Source: Turbatrix aceti (lineage: Eukaryota; Nematoda; Chromadorea; Rhabditida; Panagrolaimidae). From it: a stretch of DNA of 64,000 nucleotides. The translations under genes were made by a program, and so were the position numbers. A model generated the notes under the pieces. That model was given only the letters and a program-made list of their open reading frames with translations. It was not told the origin of the DNA and did no database searches. The stretch covers positions 2,125,976 to 2,189,975 of the forward strand of contig OZ017768.1 of NCBI GenBank assembly GCA_963969345.1, written 5' to 3'. Numbering within the stretch: position 1 is the first letter of the stretch; each line of letters opens with the position of its first letter. Below are positions 47,442 to 58,617 of the stretch, one piece after another.

Positions 47442-50258
47442 TTACTCCGGCATAGACCTGTATGTTGGATTGATGATTTGCGTTCGTGAATCTGTTCGTC
47501 TAAAAATTGTACAGCATGACACAAAATTTAAAAAAAAGCAAGTAACTTACGGAACACGACTACGGTTAGTGAACCAAATAAGGGTGTTGTTACCGACTTC
47601 AGGAATGTTATCTGTGCGAAAAAGATAAATTCCGGTAGCAAAGATGAAAATTATGAACACGACGGCGATTGTCAAGAGTATTAGAGGAAATCCCGATGCA
47701 GGTGCTGTGTAGTCTTCGGTTGGTTCTGCAAAGATTTTTTTGCAACGCAAAATGTTGTAAAATTTTAAAATTTAAAAACTTTTGTAAAAATTTAAAAAGT
47801 TGTTTAATTTGAACATAATTTCAACTCACGAGCTTTGAACTTGAGTGAAAATCCCCGGAAGCTGACGCTATCATCGGACTTGAAGACAATAGACAGCATC
47901 GGACCATCACTCTCGACCAGACTTTCCATCTGTTCAATTCCAGAGAGCAGTTCAATATGCGTTCCATTTGTATCATTTCCATTAAAAATTCCCAAAAAAT
48001 CTTGATCAATTTCCGTGACAAAATCTGTAAGATTGACGACCACCCTGTGATGTTCAGGAGCCAGGATGTGCCAGGTGCACGTCAGCGAATTACAGTAGGG
48101 GGTCGGATAATCCGGTGACGTCAGAACGGTCCAATCCTCAGCGCTAGCATCAATGTAAACTTCTCCGCATTGGCACATTTTTCGCCAGGAATAGTCAAAA
48201 TTTATGATTCTGTCGCCGACTCTGTTGTCTCCCTGTCGATGATACCAGATCTGAATAAACGGATTTCCAACGTCAAATTCGACAAATCTCTCTGCGGTGT
48301 CAGCAGTGTCGAGCATGTCTTCTGAATCCAGGTTTACGGTAGCTATGTTTCGTTCTTGGTGGTCGCCATTGGAGATTTCGATGAATTCATTCTCGTGGAC
48401 AAGTTTGTAGTTAATTTTTATGACCACACGATAGACTGTGCTGTCGTCAGGAGGCGACATGATTCTCCAAAAACAGTCTTCGTACTTGCAATGTTCGTAA
48501 AAAGTAAAATTCTGCTCAGCTTCCAGCGCAGTCAGTATCGCCGGATTTCCTGGACACAAGCAATCATGTGGCTTAACATAAGATTTGAAAGATACATTAA
48601 AGCCCTGATCCACAATTGAATGATCCGTGAAAAAACGAGTCTGCGCAATGGGTCCATCAAACGTAAAAGTTTTGATTCCATGGGCCGCATTTGTCAAACT
48701 GAAAATTTTTGAAATCAACAAAACCATGAAAGAAAAAAAATTACTTGACAAGTGGCTGCGGTCCGCCAAGCTGCAAATAGTCGACATCGGTTTCCACATT
48801 GAAACTGTTAACGGTCATCTGCACGACAATTTTTCCTTGCTTGGGAGAAGTTTGTTCGACACCTTCGTCGTATACTGCATGAATTGTTGAGTTGCAGCGA
48901 AGTTCGTCACAGTAGTCAAAGGGGAATCCGGGCGAGGTCATGACGTATGACGTGGAAGAGTTGACTTCGGCTATGATGTCCCGGCATGAGCATACTGTAA
49001 AATTATAAAAATTGATTAAAATTTGGAAACAAAATCGGAAAGTCGACAAGTTCTAAATTTTTGCAGGAAAGTGTGTGCATTTCAGTTTTTTTTGTAATGC
49101 ACACACACAATAAAATTTTTTATTTTTTTTAGTGAAACATTCTTTTGAAAAAAATAATGTTACTTTTCTGAAAAGTAAGATTGTTTTTTTGACTATGTTA
49201 CTTTAATTTTGCTAAAAAAGATTAAAAAACATTCAATTTTTAATCTTGCTTTGTAACTTTTGTTTTTATAACGAACCCAAAAGAAGTCAAATTAAAACTC
49301 ACCACTAGTCGTACTTTCAACTTCAATATCGTAATCTTCGGTACCAGCCTCCGCAGAATAAATTATCAAAAAAGTCAAACTATTTGTACGACTTGACATT
49401 TCATACGGCACTTTTTCCGTTGTATAAGTATTGATTCTAAAAATTTATACATAATTTCTACAAAATGAACAAAGATTGCAGTTTACCTATGAAAAATCTC
49501 AAACATTCGATTATTCCGAAAGCTGTCGGTTTCATATATTTTGACCGTAAACTTGTCAGCAATCTGATTTACCCTCAGCTTTATGGCATCGGTAGCGTTG
49601 ACCTGAATAACGCATGCATCTTTGTCCATTTTGTGAGTTGTATCAACGATTGGCAGCTTGAGTGGTGTACCCGGGGGCGGGGCATCGTGGTACGGGAAAG
49701 GGCACGTTGAGTGTATCGCGATACTTTTTCCACCGTATCTTGAGGTATCGACATGGAATCTCGCAAAAGACATGCGGAATCCGTTGAAATCATTGATGGT
49801 GGCGTCTGTGATGAAAATTATCCTTAGACCACCCCCGACGGCGGAGCTAAAGTGCCGGGGTTGTTGTTGCACGGAACCTGAGAGCCTGAAAACGTCAACA
49901 ATTTTTTTTATCATTTTTAAAAATTTTGTTTATAAGCTTACGCATGTTGCTTGACGCTTTTCAACTGACTATTCCACCAAAAAGTCTGATGAATCTCCAC
50001 AAAATCGTGATTTTCTTCAGTCTCGAAGAACTCATTTGTTAGCCGAACGGCGTATTCACCTTTTGGCTCAATATCCCAGACATTACGGGTATTGTTGCAG
50101 TAATGATTGGGAAAACCAGGTGATTTGATGATGTTTGTATCCACGTCGGGACCAAAGCCAATATTTGTAGAACGACAATGCGTGTGGCTATGACCGGTTA
50201 CATGTGCCACAAAGCACAGGATAATTAGCAAAAAAAATAAAATAGATTTTGCCGACAT
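47442..50258 (-). CDS. Multi-CUB-domain type I membrane protein
   Basis: Seven exons keep phase: 50258-49942, 49885-49487, 49436-49303, 48994-48745, 48698-47830, 47725-47551 and 47499-47442, giving 733 residues. It opens with a signal peptide (MSAKSILFFLLIILCFVAHV). The ectodomain holds several CUB-like modules, shown by IIKSPGFPNHYC, VMTSPGFPFDYCDELRC and VLTSPDYPTPYCNSLTC, each followed by an aromatic/acidic strand such as FVTEIDQDFLGIF. A membrane helix lies near the end (FPLILLTIAVVFIIFIFATG), followed by a short cytosolic tail ending RSMPE. CUB domains bind proteins or carbohydrates outside the cell. No protease or other catalytic domain is present, so an adhesion or receptor role is inferred. 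Part of exon 2 is duplicated at 51887-51992. Confidence 0.85.
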
Positions 50259-50797
50259 TGATTAGCGCAGAAGACACCGACAAATGAGGACTGCATGCGT
50301 GAATGTATTTGTTTATAGCGCGGCATTGTTGATCCAAAAAATAGAAAGGTTGATACTTTTGCACAGGGGAGATTGAATTACTTTTAACGTATTTTTTATA
50401 AACAATGACTACTGTTAAAATGGTAACAAAAATATATTTTCTTAATGATCGGATCATTATGTTTAAAAAAAATTGTTTTTGAAAAAATAAATTTGTTATT
50501 TGTTGAATCAAAAATTGCAACAATCATTTTGTTACGTCCGTGCACAAATGCGCGCTTTTGTCAATTTTTAAAAAACTGCTAAAACCGGTTTCATAGACTT
50601 CCAGTGCGTCAAAAACATTTTCTCTGACGCGTATAATTTTTCACTCAAAAATCCGTTGCAAGTCTACACATCATTATTGAATCACATGATTCATCATAGC
50701 ATTGTTCACAGCCTTTGATTCTTGCACTCTGTACTGCAGCTTATCAATTTCGCTTCAAGCCAGCTTGTTGTGCATCCTCCTTTTTCTTCCAGGTAGC
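50259..50797. promoter_or_regulatory. Shared upstream region of divergent CUB and ferrochelatase genes
   Basis: About 540 bp separate the two start codons. TATA-like TTTATAG appears near 50311-50317. A pyrimidine tract ending in AG at 50791-50792 (TTTTTCTTCCAG) lies 5 nt before the ferrochelatase ATG and could be a trans-splice acceptor. Confidence 0.45.
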
Positions 50798-51841
50798 ATG
50801 AATATTTTAAAAACCATTATTGACTACTCTCCATTGTTTCTCCGGAGCACCCAGGGGCTACTACCGTGCCGGAAGCTTTGTTCCGTCATGTCAACTCCAA
50901 AGCGAGGAATCCTACTCGTCAACCTTGGCACACCAAGTGCACCCACAGCTTCGGCGGTGCGAGAGTTTCTGGCTGAATTCCTCAGCGATATCCGGGTAAT
51001 CGATTTGTCACGGGCGCTTTGGAATCCCATTCTCTACGGCATGATCCTGCCATTTCGGTCTCCAAAAGTGGCAAAGCACTACGAAAGCATCTGGACCGAA
51101 GATGGATCGCCTCTGCTAGCCTACAGCCTGAGGCAGAAGGCAAAACTCGCGGAGAGGCTACCTGGGGTGCCGGTTGAGCTCGGCATGAGTTACGGTACCC
51201 CATCTTTGGCCGGAGCTTTGGATAGCCTGCTCGGCCAGGGTGTCAAGGACCTCACCGTGCTTCCCCTTTACCCACAGTACTCTTCAACAACCACAGCACC
51301 TGTCTACGACGGAATCAGCCGTCTTTTTGCATCTATGAAAACCATTCCGTCCCTGAACTTTGTCCGAAGCTATGCAACCCATCCGGCTTACATCCAGGCT
51401 TTGGGAAAGTCAATTCAGGCTAGTTTTGCAACTCACGGGGAACCAGATCGTCTTATCTTCTCTTACCATGGAATTCCCCAGCGCTACGCTGACACCGGTG
51501 ATATCTACCCCCAGGAGTGCACTGCAACCACGCAGAAAGTCGCTGAATTTCTCAAACTCCCGGAAGAAAAGTTTATGACTACTTATCAATCAAGATTTGG
51601 ATACGAGACCTGGCTAACACCGTACACAGAAGAAACACTCAAACAGCTGCCGTCCGAGGACGTCAAACACGTTCAAATTATCTGCCCTGGATTTGCCGTG
51701 GATTGTCTCGAGACGCTGGAAGAAATCAGGGATCATGCTAAGGAGTTTTTCTTGGATAATGGAGGTGAAAAATATCACTACATCCCGGCACTCAATGACA
51801 GTGACGATGGCATAGAGCTGCTTCAGGCTATTGTTGGCTAA
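50798..51841 (+). CDS. hemH: Ferrochelatase, bacterial type, with putative mitochondrial presequence
   Basis: Ferrochelatase inserts Fe2+ into protoporphyrin IX, the last step of haem synthesis. The intronless frame from ATG 50798 encodes 347 residues. About 33 residues (MNILKTIIDYSPLFLRSTQG...) precede the usual bacterial start; this segment is basic, hydroxylated and amphipathic, as in mitochondrial presequences. The enzyme then runs from KRGILLVNLGTP to DDGIELLQ, complete at bacterial length. Catalytic His is in SYHGIPQRY and the partner Glu in CLETLEEI. Text such as ILPFRSPKVAKHYESIW, LGMSYGTPSL and LPLYPQYSSTTTAPVY is close to gammaproteobacterial HemH. Animal enzymes have a different core and a C-terminal [2Fe-2S] extension, missing here. 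A splice-like acceptor precedes the ATG and AATAAA follows at 51855-51860. Horizontal origin is inferred. Confidence 0.95.
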   Translation: MNILKTIIDYSPLFLRSTQGLLPCRKLCSVMSTPKRGILLVNLGTPSAPTASAVREFLAEFLSDIRVIDLSRALWNPILYGMILPFRSPKVAKHYESIWTEDGSPLLAYSLRQKAKLAERLPGVPVELGMSYGTPSLAGALDSLLGQGVKDLTVLPLYPQYSSTTTAPVYDGISRLFASMKTIPSLNFVRSYATHPAYIQALGKSIQASFATHGEPDRLIFSYHGIPQRYADTGDIYPQECTATTQKVAEFLKLPEEKFMTTYQSRFGYETWLTPYTEETLKQLPSEDVKHVQIICPGFAVDCLETLEEIRDHAKEFFLDNGGEKYHYIPALNDSDDGIELLQAIVG

Positions 51842-51854
51842 TGAACAATGTGAA

Positions 51855-51860
51855 AATAAA
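51855..51860 (+). terminator. Poly(A) signal of the ferrochelatase gene
   Basis: AATAAA 14 bp after the stop codon, a eukaryotic 3'-end signal in a gene of bacterial type. Confidence 0.55.
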
Positions 51861-51886
51861 TATAATAAAAATTAGGATGATAATCT

Positions 51887-51992
51887 GACTTGAATAACGC
51901 ATGCATCTTTGTCCATTTTGTGAGTTGTATCCACGAATGGCAGCTTGAGTGGTGTACCCGGGGCGGGGAATCGTGGTAAGGAAAAGAGTTGA
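51887..51992. repeat. Duplicated fragment of CUB-gene exon 2
   Basis: About 106 bp that matches 49600-49709 in the same orientation with only scattered changes. On the minus strand the frame still reads PGTPLKLPFVDTTHKMDKDA, as in the CUB protein (PGTPLKLPIVDTTHKMDKDA). It lies about 45 bp past the ferrochelatase stop and has no splice context, so it is a non-functional copy. Confidence 0.8.
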
Positions 51993-52594
51993 TATTGCTT
52001 AAAAAAGATAGCGCCACAATTTTGCAATAAGAAATGGTTATCAATTTCTGTTTCTGTCATTCTTTTTTTCGAGTTCGATAATAAACGGTTGTGCAGTTTT
52101 TAAAAAATAATATTTTATTAATATAAACGACCGTAAATTATTTATTATTTGGTGTTATACCTTACATACATATTTACGATGTGCCCTATCAATATCAATA
52201 AAACAATTTTTTTAATTTTTGGAGAATCAATAATTGATTTTTTGTCATGTGGTATGCATTACCACTATTTACCGAACGCGATATCGAAATTAGTGTATAT
52301 TAACGTGCGTCACGAGATAATCGCGGTGCATGTCTCCACGATATATCTGATTTGAGCTGAATCTAGCCTCTGCACACTCGATCTTGGTTCTATTTCTACT
52401 TCATTATATAGAATTAATTTATCAGAAATCCTGCGTATAAAATTTTTGAACGTGATTTACCTTTGCTTTTCTTTCAATTGTATATTTAATAAAACGAATA
52501 ATTTCAGAAAATTCTCCAGTTTTGGCTTCAATTATTCGGAATTTGTTCATTTGGCATTTCTTATTTTTCACACAAACTACTTATTTGAAGCATT
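51993..52594. other. Spacer
   Basis: No gene seen; AT-rich DNA upstream of the intronless gene at 52595. Confidence 0.4.
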
Positions 52595-53548
52595 ATGGGA
52601 AATCAAAAAAGCAAAGAGGAAATCTACAAAGAAAATCAAGAATTCGCACAAAAATGTTTGAAAGATGTCCAAATTGAGGTACAATTCCCTGGTTTTTTGA
52701 ACGACAAGGAAGCGCTTCTACAACAACAAAAAAACATAAACATGATTTTTTGCAAATTGCCCCAGTTGATTGATAAGTTAGTCAAGTATGCGGGTGGACC
52801 CGCAGTAATTGGACCGATCGGTAGCGCATTGATGTCCCTAATGCTGGATTCACCAAGTTCGATTCAAAACGCAATGACCATGCTCAAGATGGAAGACATG
52901 ATAGCTCAGAATGCACACTCGTTCATCAAGGCCAAAATGGAAGGAATCAAACGGCAGTGGGACTTTTTTCTTCTCGGAAATGATAGAATTCAGTATTTAA
53001 TCAATGCCGACGCTTCATGCTACGAGCTATTGGTCATGTTTAACGACCCCGACTTCTATCTTCGCAAGAAGCCACTGGTGTTTGCACCTTTTCTGACCTC
53101 GTTTGCAGCTGTTTTTGTTGTTATCACTCGTGCCAGCTGTCAGCTGATTAGTTCGGATGAACGCCGTAAAGACGCCGTCCGCAATCTAGAAACATTACGC
53201 GAAGTAATTTTATTTTTTCAAGAAGAAACCATTAAACATCGCAACAGCTACCTCGAGATTGGTCTTAAGATCGATTTATATACAAGTTACATATTAGATG
53301 AATTCAATAAAACAAAAATCGATTTTAAAAATAATCAATTTAGGATTGGAGAATTTTATGAAGGAAGAAATGATGCGGTTCTGGATTTATACAAGGCGAA
53401 AATAAAACGCAAATATGAATCCTACTTTGAACTTTCGCTGAGTGCTGTGACAGATGAAGCAATTTGTTGCGATCCCGAATGGCTTCCGTTTCATTTCATT
53501 TATTCTCTAACTTGTACGCACCATATCATACATACAACACTACAATGA
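52595..53548 (+). CDS. Intronless all-helical protein, possibly Cry domain I-like
   Basis: Not firmly recognised. The single open frame encodes 317 residues from ATG 52595. MGNQKSKEE fits an N-myristoylation signal. A Gly/Ala-rich hydrophobic stretch (AGGPAVIGPIGSALMSLML, about residues 67-85) is followed by amphipathic helices, then a hydrophobic central helix (FAPFLTSFAAVFVVITRA, about 168-185) and further charged helices. The order (glycine-rich segment, helix ending in an aromatic, buried hydrophobic helix, helix with Tyr) resembles the pore-forming helical domain of delta-endotoxins, but only domain I would be present, and no secretion signal is seen. That link is inference from pattern. 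Like its neighbour at 50798 it lacks introns. An alternative is a lineage-specific nematode protein. Confidence 0.6.
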   Translation: MGNQKSKEEIYKENQEFAQKCLKDVQIEVQFPGFLNDKEALLQQQKNINMIFCKLPQLIDKLVKYAGGPAVIGPIGSALMSLMLDSPSSIQNAMTMLKMEDMIAQNAHSFIKAKMEGIKRQWDFFLLGNDRIQYLINADASCYELLVMFNDPDFYLRKKPLVFAPFLTSFAAVFVVITRASCQLISSDERRKDAVRNLETLREVILFFQEETIKHRNSYLEIGLKIDLYTSYILDEFNKTKIDFKNNQFRIGEFYEGRNDAVLDLYKAKIKRKYESYFELSLSAVTDEAICCDPEWLPFHFIYSLTCTHHIIHTTLQ

Positions 53549-54015
53549 ACAGTCAGAAGGTGTGTATTTTTAAAATTTGATATTCATTTAAAAAAATTTA
53601 AAATTTAAACATACATAAATATTTTCAGAGTTCAATCGAGTTCAATCGACTTGATAAATATATACCTGTAAACTCAACTGTGAGGAGATGTCATTGTTGA
53701 ACATTCTTATTGTCGAAAGTATAATTAAGTGGGATTAAACACGAGTAAGAGTAATAAATGTAAAATGTAAATGTTTATAAAGAGGCTCTGATGAAACACA
53801 TATCGTGCTTTATAATTAATAGTCGTTTACTTTACACCCCGATTTTACTATTATCTATGTATTTTTAAGGTACTCGAACAGGAACCAAAAAATTGAGGTG
53901 CAATCGAAACTGTACGCCAACTTTTGAAAAATGTTTCAATTTTAAAACTGAATAATTTATTCCACAAAACAACAAAAAAACAACAACAACAATCACTTCT
54001 CCATCGGTTATCCCC
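53549..54015. other. Convergent spacer
   Basis: No gene. A GTGTGT donor near 53562 and an ATTTTCAG acceptor near 53622-53629 could mark a 3' UTR intron of the upstream gene. Confidence 0.35.
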
Positions 54016-57000
54016 TCAAAAAGCCGCAACATCCGCATCGGCATTGACGCAGTCAATCTTCGGTTCGACGAGTTTCACATCGAGTCTTCGACGGAAGTTT
54101 TTCTCAACCATGGACACGGAGACTTTGATTCTCTGGAAAGGCTTGATGTTGAGGTCGCGGTAGTCGACAAAGTCTTCCGTCTTTCTCTTCGTGAAGCTGT
54201 GCGTGAAGAAAATCACGGATTCCAGGCCGTACTTTGGAATGTGAATCTGGATGCCGTTTCGTCGAATGTTGACGATAAAGGCTTCCAGGACCTCATTTTT
54301 GAGATTTCCGATCATCAGGTAGGCGTGAAGCAAAATTGATGCCCGGGAAGCATTTTGCGCTCTCTTGTGCCGGTAATTCATCGTATCTGCCTGCTTGACG
54401 AGCCAGACCTTGTTCAGCATTTCATTGTGCAGGGAATCCGCTCCGATGGCACAGGCAAGGAGTCGATGGACCATGACGTCGGCGTAGCGGCGGATTGGCG
54501 ACGTGAAATGCGTGTAGAAAGGAGCAGCGAGGCCGAAGTGGAGGTACTTATCCCGGGCGACTGACGAGGAGATGAAGTAGACAGCCTGCGTCATGCACCG
54601 GGTCGCCAGCATGCGAAGTAGTCGATTGACATCCGGATTCGATGGATCCACCGCTAGATCCAGGCTGTCGGCCAGAGTTTTGCCTGAAATATATTTTCGT
54701 TCGAAAATAATTTTAAAAATACCGTTTTTTTATTTTCCAAGTTAATTTTTAAGAAAAGTTTTACAAAAAAATGCCGAAAGTTTTTATAAACAAAAAACCT
54801 TTTTTTTTAAATACCGTTTCTAAGAAAATACCGTTTTTTTTAATAAAAACGCGTTTTTTTTTATAAAAAAACCGTTTTTTTAAACCAAAAATCTTTTTTT
54901 CCAACAAAAACTGAACTTACCGGTGGAAGGATCAATTTTGAATCCCAGAGCGTCAGCAGCTCTTACAAGAGGCTCGTACTGCTCTCTTGGAGGAATCGGA
55001 TGCCGTCGAAGAACCGCCACCTCCGGAAAAGAGTCAAAGATCTTTCGAGCCACAGAAATGTTGGCAAGAAGCATGAATTCCTCGACCATGGACATCGTTG
55101 GGAGGTGCATTTTTTGCTGGACGCTGAGTGGCGTGCCGGTTTCGGGATCGATGTCGAACCGGATTTCAGACGACGCCAGGGTGAGTGCTCCGTCACGGAA
55201 ACGCGAAGATTTGAGGATTTTTGACAGCTTTAAGAGACCTCGGAGGCTTTTAGTGATTGGGTCGTTCTGAAAAACATTTTTGGGTTTGAAATTGATATAT
55301 TTCGAACTTTTTTTAAAATGAGAAAATTTTTGTTAAAATCAAAACGAAAACATTTCAAATTTTGAAGAATTTAGAAAAAATCATATTTCAATTTTTTTTT
55401 TCGTTTTTTTTTGCATTAAAAAAATTTAACGTTTGTTTAAATTTGAATTAAAAAATTTTTAAAACTGCAAATTAAAAAAAAGGAGTACTAACAAAATATG
55501 ATTTTTAAAAAAATTTTTGAAAAAAAAAAATGAATTTTTTGAAACAAATTGAATTTTTTGAAAAAAAAAATTAATTTTTTGAAAAAATATTAGATTTCTT
55601 GAAAAAAATTTTTTATTTTTGAAATAAAAAAAAATTTTTTTTTGCAAATAAAACTCACCAACTTGACATCATCGATCATTTCTTGCGCCCTCTGATACGT
55701 CAACGCAGCCCTCGACTTGATGACCGACTTGCAGTACTGCACATCGATGATTTCAGCCTCCGGCGAGAGTTTCCAGATGACCGAAAACGCGTATCTCACT
55801 TCTCCGCCCCTCAGCGAGCACAAATTGGACGACAGCAGATCCGGAAGCATGTCAATGCGTCGGCCACAGAGATAAACCGACGTCGACCGCAGCGAGGCTT
55901 CTCGATCCATCGCCGTGCCAACGCGGAGAAAATGCGTGACATCCGCGATGTGAACGCCGACGTCGAAGGACCCGTCTGGAAGTTCGACGCAGTGGAGGGC
56001 ATCGTCGATATCCGTACACCCCACAGGATCGACTGAGCAGATATCGTAATGCGTGAGATCGCGTCGGAAGGATTCGGGTTCGGGCACCCAGGGCAGCTTG
56101 GGCAGGCAGTCGAGGACCGCCGCGTTGAAGGGTTCGTACCGGATGTCGTGTTCCATGAGCACCATTTTTTCCTCCGCGTCTCTGTCGCCCGCATTGCCGA
56201 TGACCTGGACGATATGGCCCTGGGGAAAGTGGGAATCCGCGGGCCAATCATCGATCGTAACGACCACGAACTTTCCAGCAATTTTCTGGTAAAACGGATC
56301 TTCAACCCGAATCCTGGGAATCGATTTGTCGAACGCCGAAAAAAGTCCATCGTTGCCGCCTTCTTGGAAGGAAGTCAGCATGACTCCACAGTAATCACGC
56401 CAATTTCGCTTCAGGACCGCGATAACCTTTGCGGTGGGGAGAGGCGGTTCTTCGTCGACTTTTTTGGGCTTTTTGGGAGCTGGTTGCTTTTCAGCAGCGT
56501 CGTCATCCTTTCCTTCGCCTTCCATATAGGCGTCTGCTTCTTCCATTTCCTCTTCGGCTTCTCGGTTTCGGAGGATGCGTTCTGGGAGCGTCCATTGGTC
56601 CTTGGGGAGGAGTTCGACGACAACGATGTCTCCGCTCGTGGCCCGATTCATGGATTGACGGCCCTGGATGAACCACTGCTCGCCCTGGTCCATGCCGAAG
56701 CCGACGGTGGCTTCCAGGTAGTTTTCCATGGACACCTGGAACCCAAATTGCAAAAAATCAAATTTTTATGACAAAAATAAAATTTCAAAAAAACAGTTTT
56801 TGGCCCAAAATTTTTATTTTTTAATAGGATAAAATAAAAAAAAAGTTTTTAGGCCAAAATATATGTAAGTTTTCGCATTTTAACCCCTAATTAAAGAGAA
56901 ACAAAAAATCTAGTTTTTTTTTAGTTTTTATTGTAAAAAAAATTATATTTTTTTTCCATAAAAAAACTCACCCTGAACTGCCCCTTCTGATAGCGTCCAG

Positions 57001-58376
57001 AAGCCAATCCTTCCTCGACCTCTTCCAACTGCAGGTACTCCGGATAAATGTGCTTCCCAGGATCTTCCTGCTTCGCCAGGAACTGAATTCGAAGAGCCAG
57101 GGCATCGTTGTTTGGCATTTCTAAAAAAACAATTTTTGAACATTTCTCTTTTTTTTCAGAAATCAAAAAAAAACTCACGTCCAATGTAATCCGTAACAAC
57201 CAAAACGTGTTCATAAGATTCGGCGTAGATTTCCTTCGATTTCTCATTTGAAACAAGGATGACCGGCTGAATTCCAAGGGCTGACCAGTGATCCAGCAAA
57301 AAGTTAGCCGCAATCGACAGTTTTGCGGCCAATTCTTCGTCCTTGGATTCAAAGTGCTCCGAGTTGACAAAACATCCCTCCATCATGTCGTTCATCAGAA
57401 ACGCGAGGTGTTTGTCGCCGGATTTGAGGATTCGATCGAGTTTACGTCCTACGTGGGGATTTGTCATCATGAGATGTTCCCATTGGGTTTGAAGAACAAC
57501 GACATTGCTAGAAAAGTAAAAAATGATAAATTTAGGCTAAAAATAGTCAAAATGGGCCAAAAAATTAGCTAAAAAAAATGACTATCGTAACGCTCTCAAA
57601 TAAAAAAGTGACACGCTCATTGAAAATTGTTGGCTAAAAAATAAGAAAAATAATCAGAAAAACAAAAGATGCATCAAAATAACATAAAGGTGACCACAAC
57701 GCTCAAAATGATAAAAATATTCGGAACTAACCGTAAATTTTACGAACAAGGTATAAAAAGTTAATTTTAGAAAAAAAAGTTACATAATCAAAACAATTAA
57801 ATAAAAAGCACTAAAAAATCAAAAAAAATATCATAACAAAAGCATTGTAGCAATCGAAGTATAAAATGAGAATTTTAGGACGATAAAAAGAATCTGAACT
57901 GCACTAAAAAGGCAAAAAAAATTATCGTAACGCTCAAAACAATAAAACTGAACGTAACCAATCCTAAGCTTGTATTTTTGCGATCAGTCCCCTCAAAACC
58001 CTATAAAATAAATCCAGTCCTCCAAAAACTCACTCAAAATGCTCGTCCTCGAGCATGTCGACAAATCTGGTCATCGTTGGAATATCCATGAGAACGCAGT
58101 GCCTCGACGGGACTGCTTTCGTCAGATCTGCATTCTGAGCCTCAAGATACGAGTGTTTAGGTATCGCACACGTAGCGCAAACCTTCAGACCACACGGCAG
58201 ATCCGTTCGCAGGTATTGTTCGGAGACCATCTGAAAAACACAAAAAAATATTTATTAAAAATGACGAAAAATCTCACCGGCAGAATATCACCATCATCGT
58301 CAATGACCCAATCCGTGATTTTGATGCGCCTCGAAATGCCGCTGTCTTTGACGTTGAATTCTTTGAAATTAGACAT
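54016..58376 (-). CDS. DIS3: Exosome exoribonuclease DIS3 (Rrp44)
   Basis: DIS3 is the processive 3'-5' exoribonuclease bound to the RNA exosome core. Seven exons in phase, 58376-58278, 58230-58034, 57507-57179, 57120-56972, 56735-55659, 55266-54921 and 54683-54016, give 954 residues, against 958 in human. Order: an N-terminal Cys motif (CGLKVCATC), a PIN region up to about residue 200, cold-shock domains (SMENYLEATVGF onward, with an Asp/Glu/Lys-rich insert), the RNB domain with catalytic aspartates DPVGCTDIDDALHC and GVHIADVTHFL, LLSSNLCSLRGGE, HFTSPIRRYADVMVHRLL, and a C-terminal S1 domain. The PIN endonuclease residues look changed. It is divergent from EMC6, 241 bp away. Start: ATG 58376; a second in-frame ATG opens exon 2. 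Confidence 0.95.
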
Positions 58377-58617
58377 TTTGCCTGATTTTGTTTTAGGCAA
58401 ACAAAAGAGAACTCAACAAAAAAAACAACGTAAACCCAAATAAAACTCGCAAAAAAAACAACGTTGCTTGGGAACATTTTGCCAAGAAAATTATTCAGTG
58501 TTGACTTCGTTGCAATTTTTTTGCGTTGTCGTTGTCGTTATACCGTCGCGTTGTCATACGTGAACTCATTGTTGCCCTCTTTTGTATCACATTAGATCGC
58601 TTATCTGATTTACCACG
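58377..58617. promoter_or_regulatory. Probable bidirectional promoter, DIS3 / EMC6
   Basis: The two start codons lie head to head with only 241 bp between them, leaving little space for separate promoters. No TATA box is obvious. Both are housekeeping genes. Confidence 0.5.

Noticed and set aside
50702..50797. Upstream extension of the ferrochelatase frame
   Set aside because: The extended frame opens at a non-ATG codon and crosses a pyrimidine tract ending in AG; ATG 50798 just after it is preferred.
50798..51841. Bacterial contamination as the source of the ferrochelatase
   Set aside because: It is contiguous with animal genes, has a presequence-like extension and a poly(A) signal, and lies between copies of a CUB exon. 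An assembly error can only be excluded with reads.
55683..56771. Plus-strand frames of 117 and 240 residues
   Set aside because: Antisense to the large DIS3 exon, whose RNB identity is certain.
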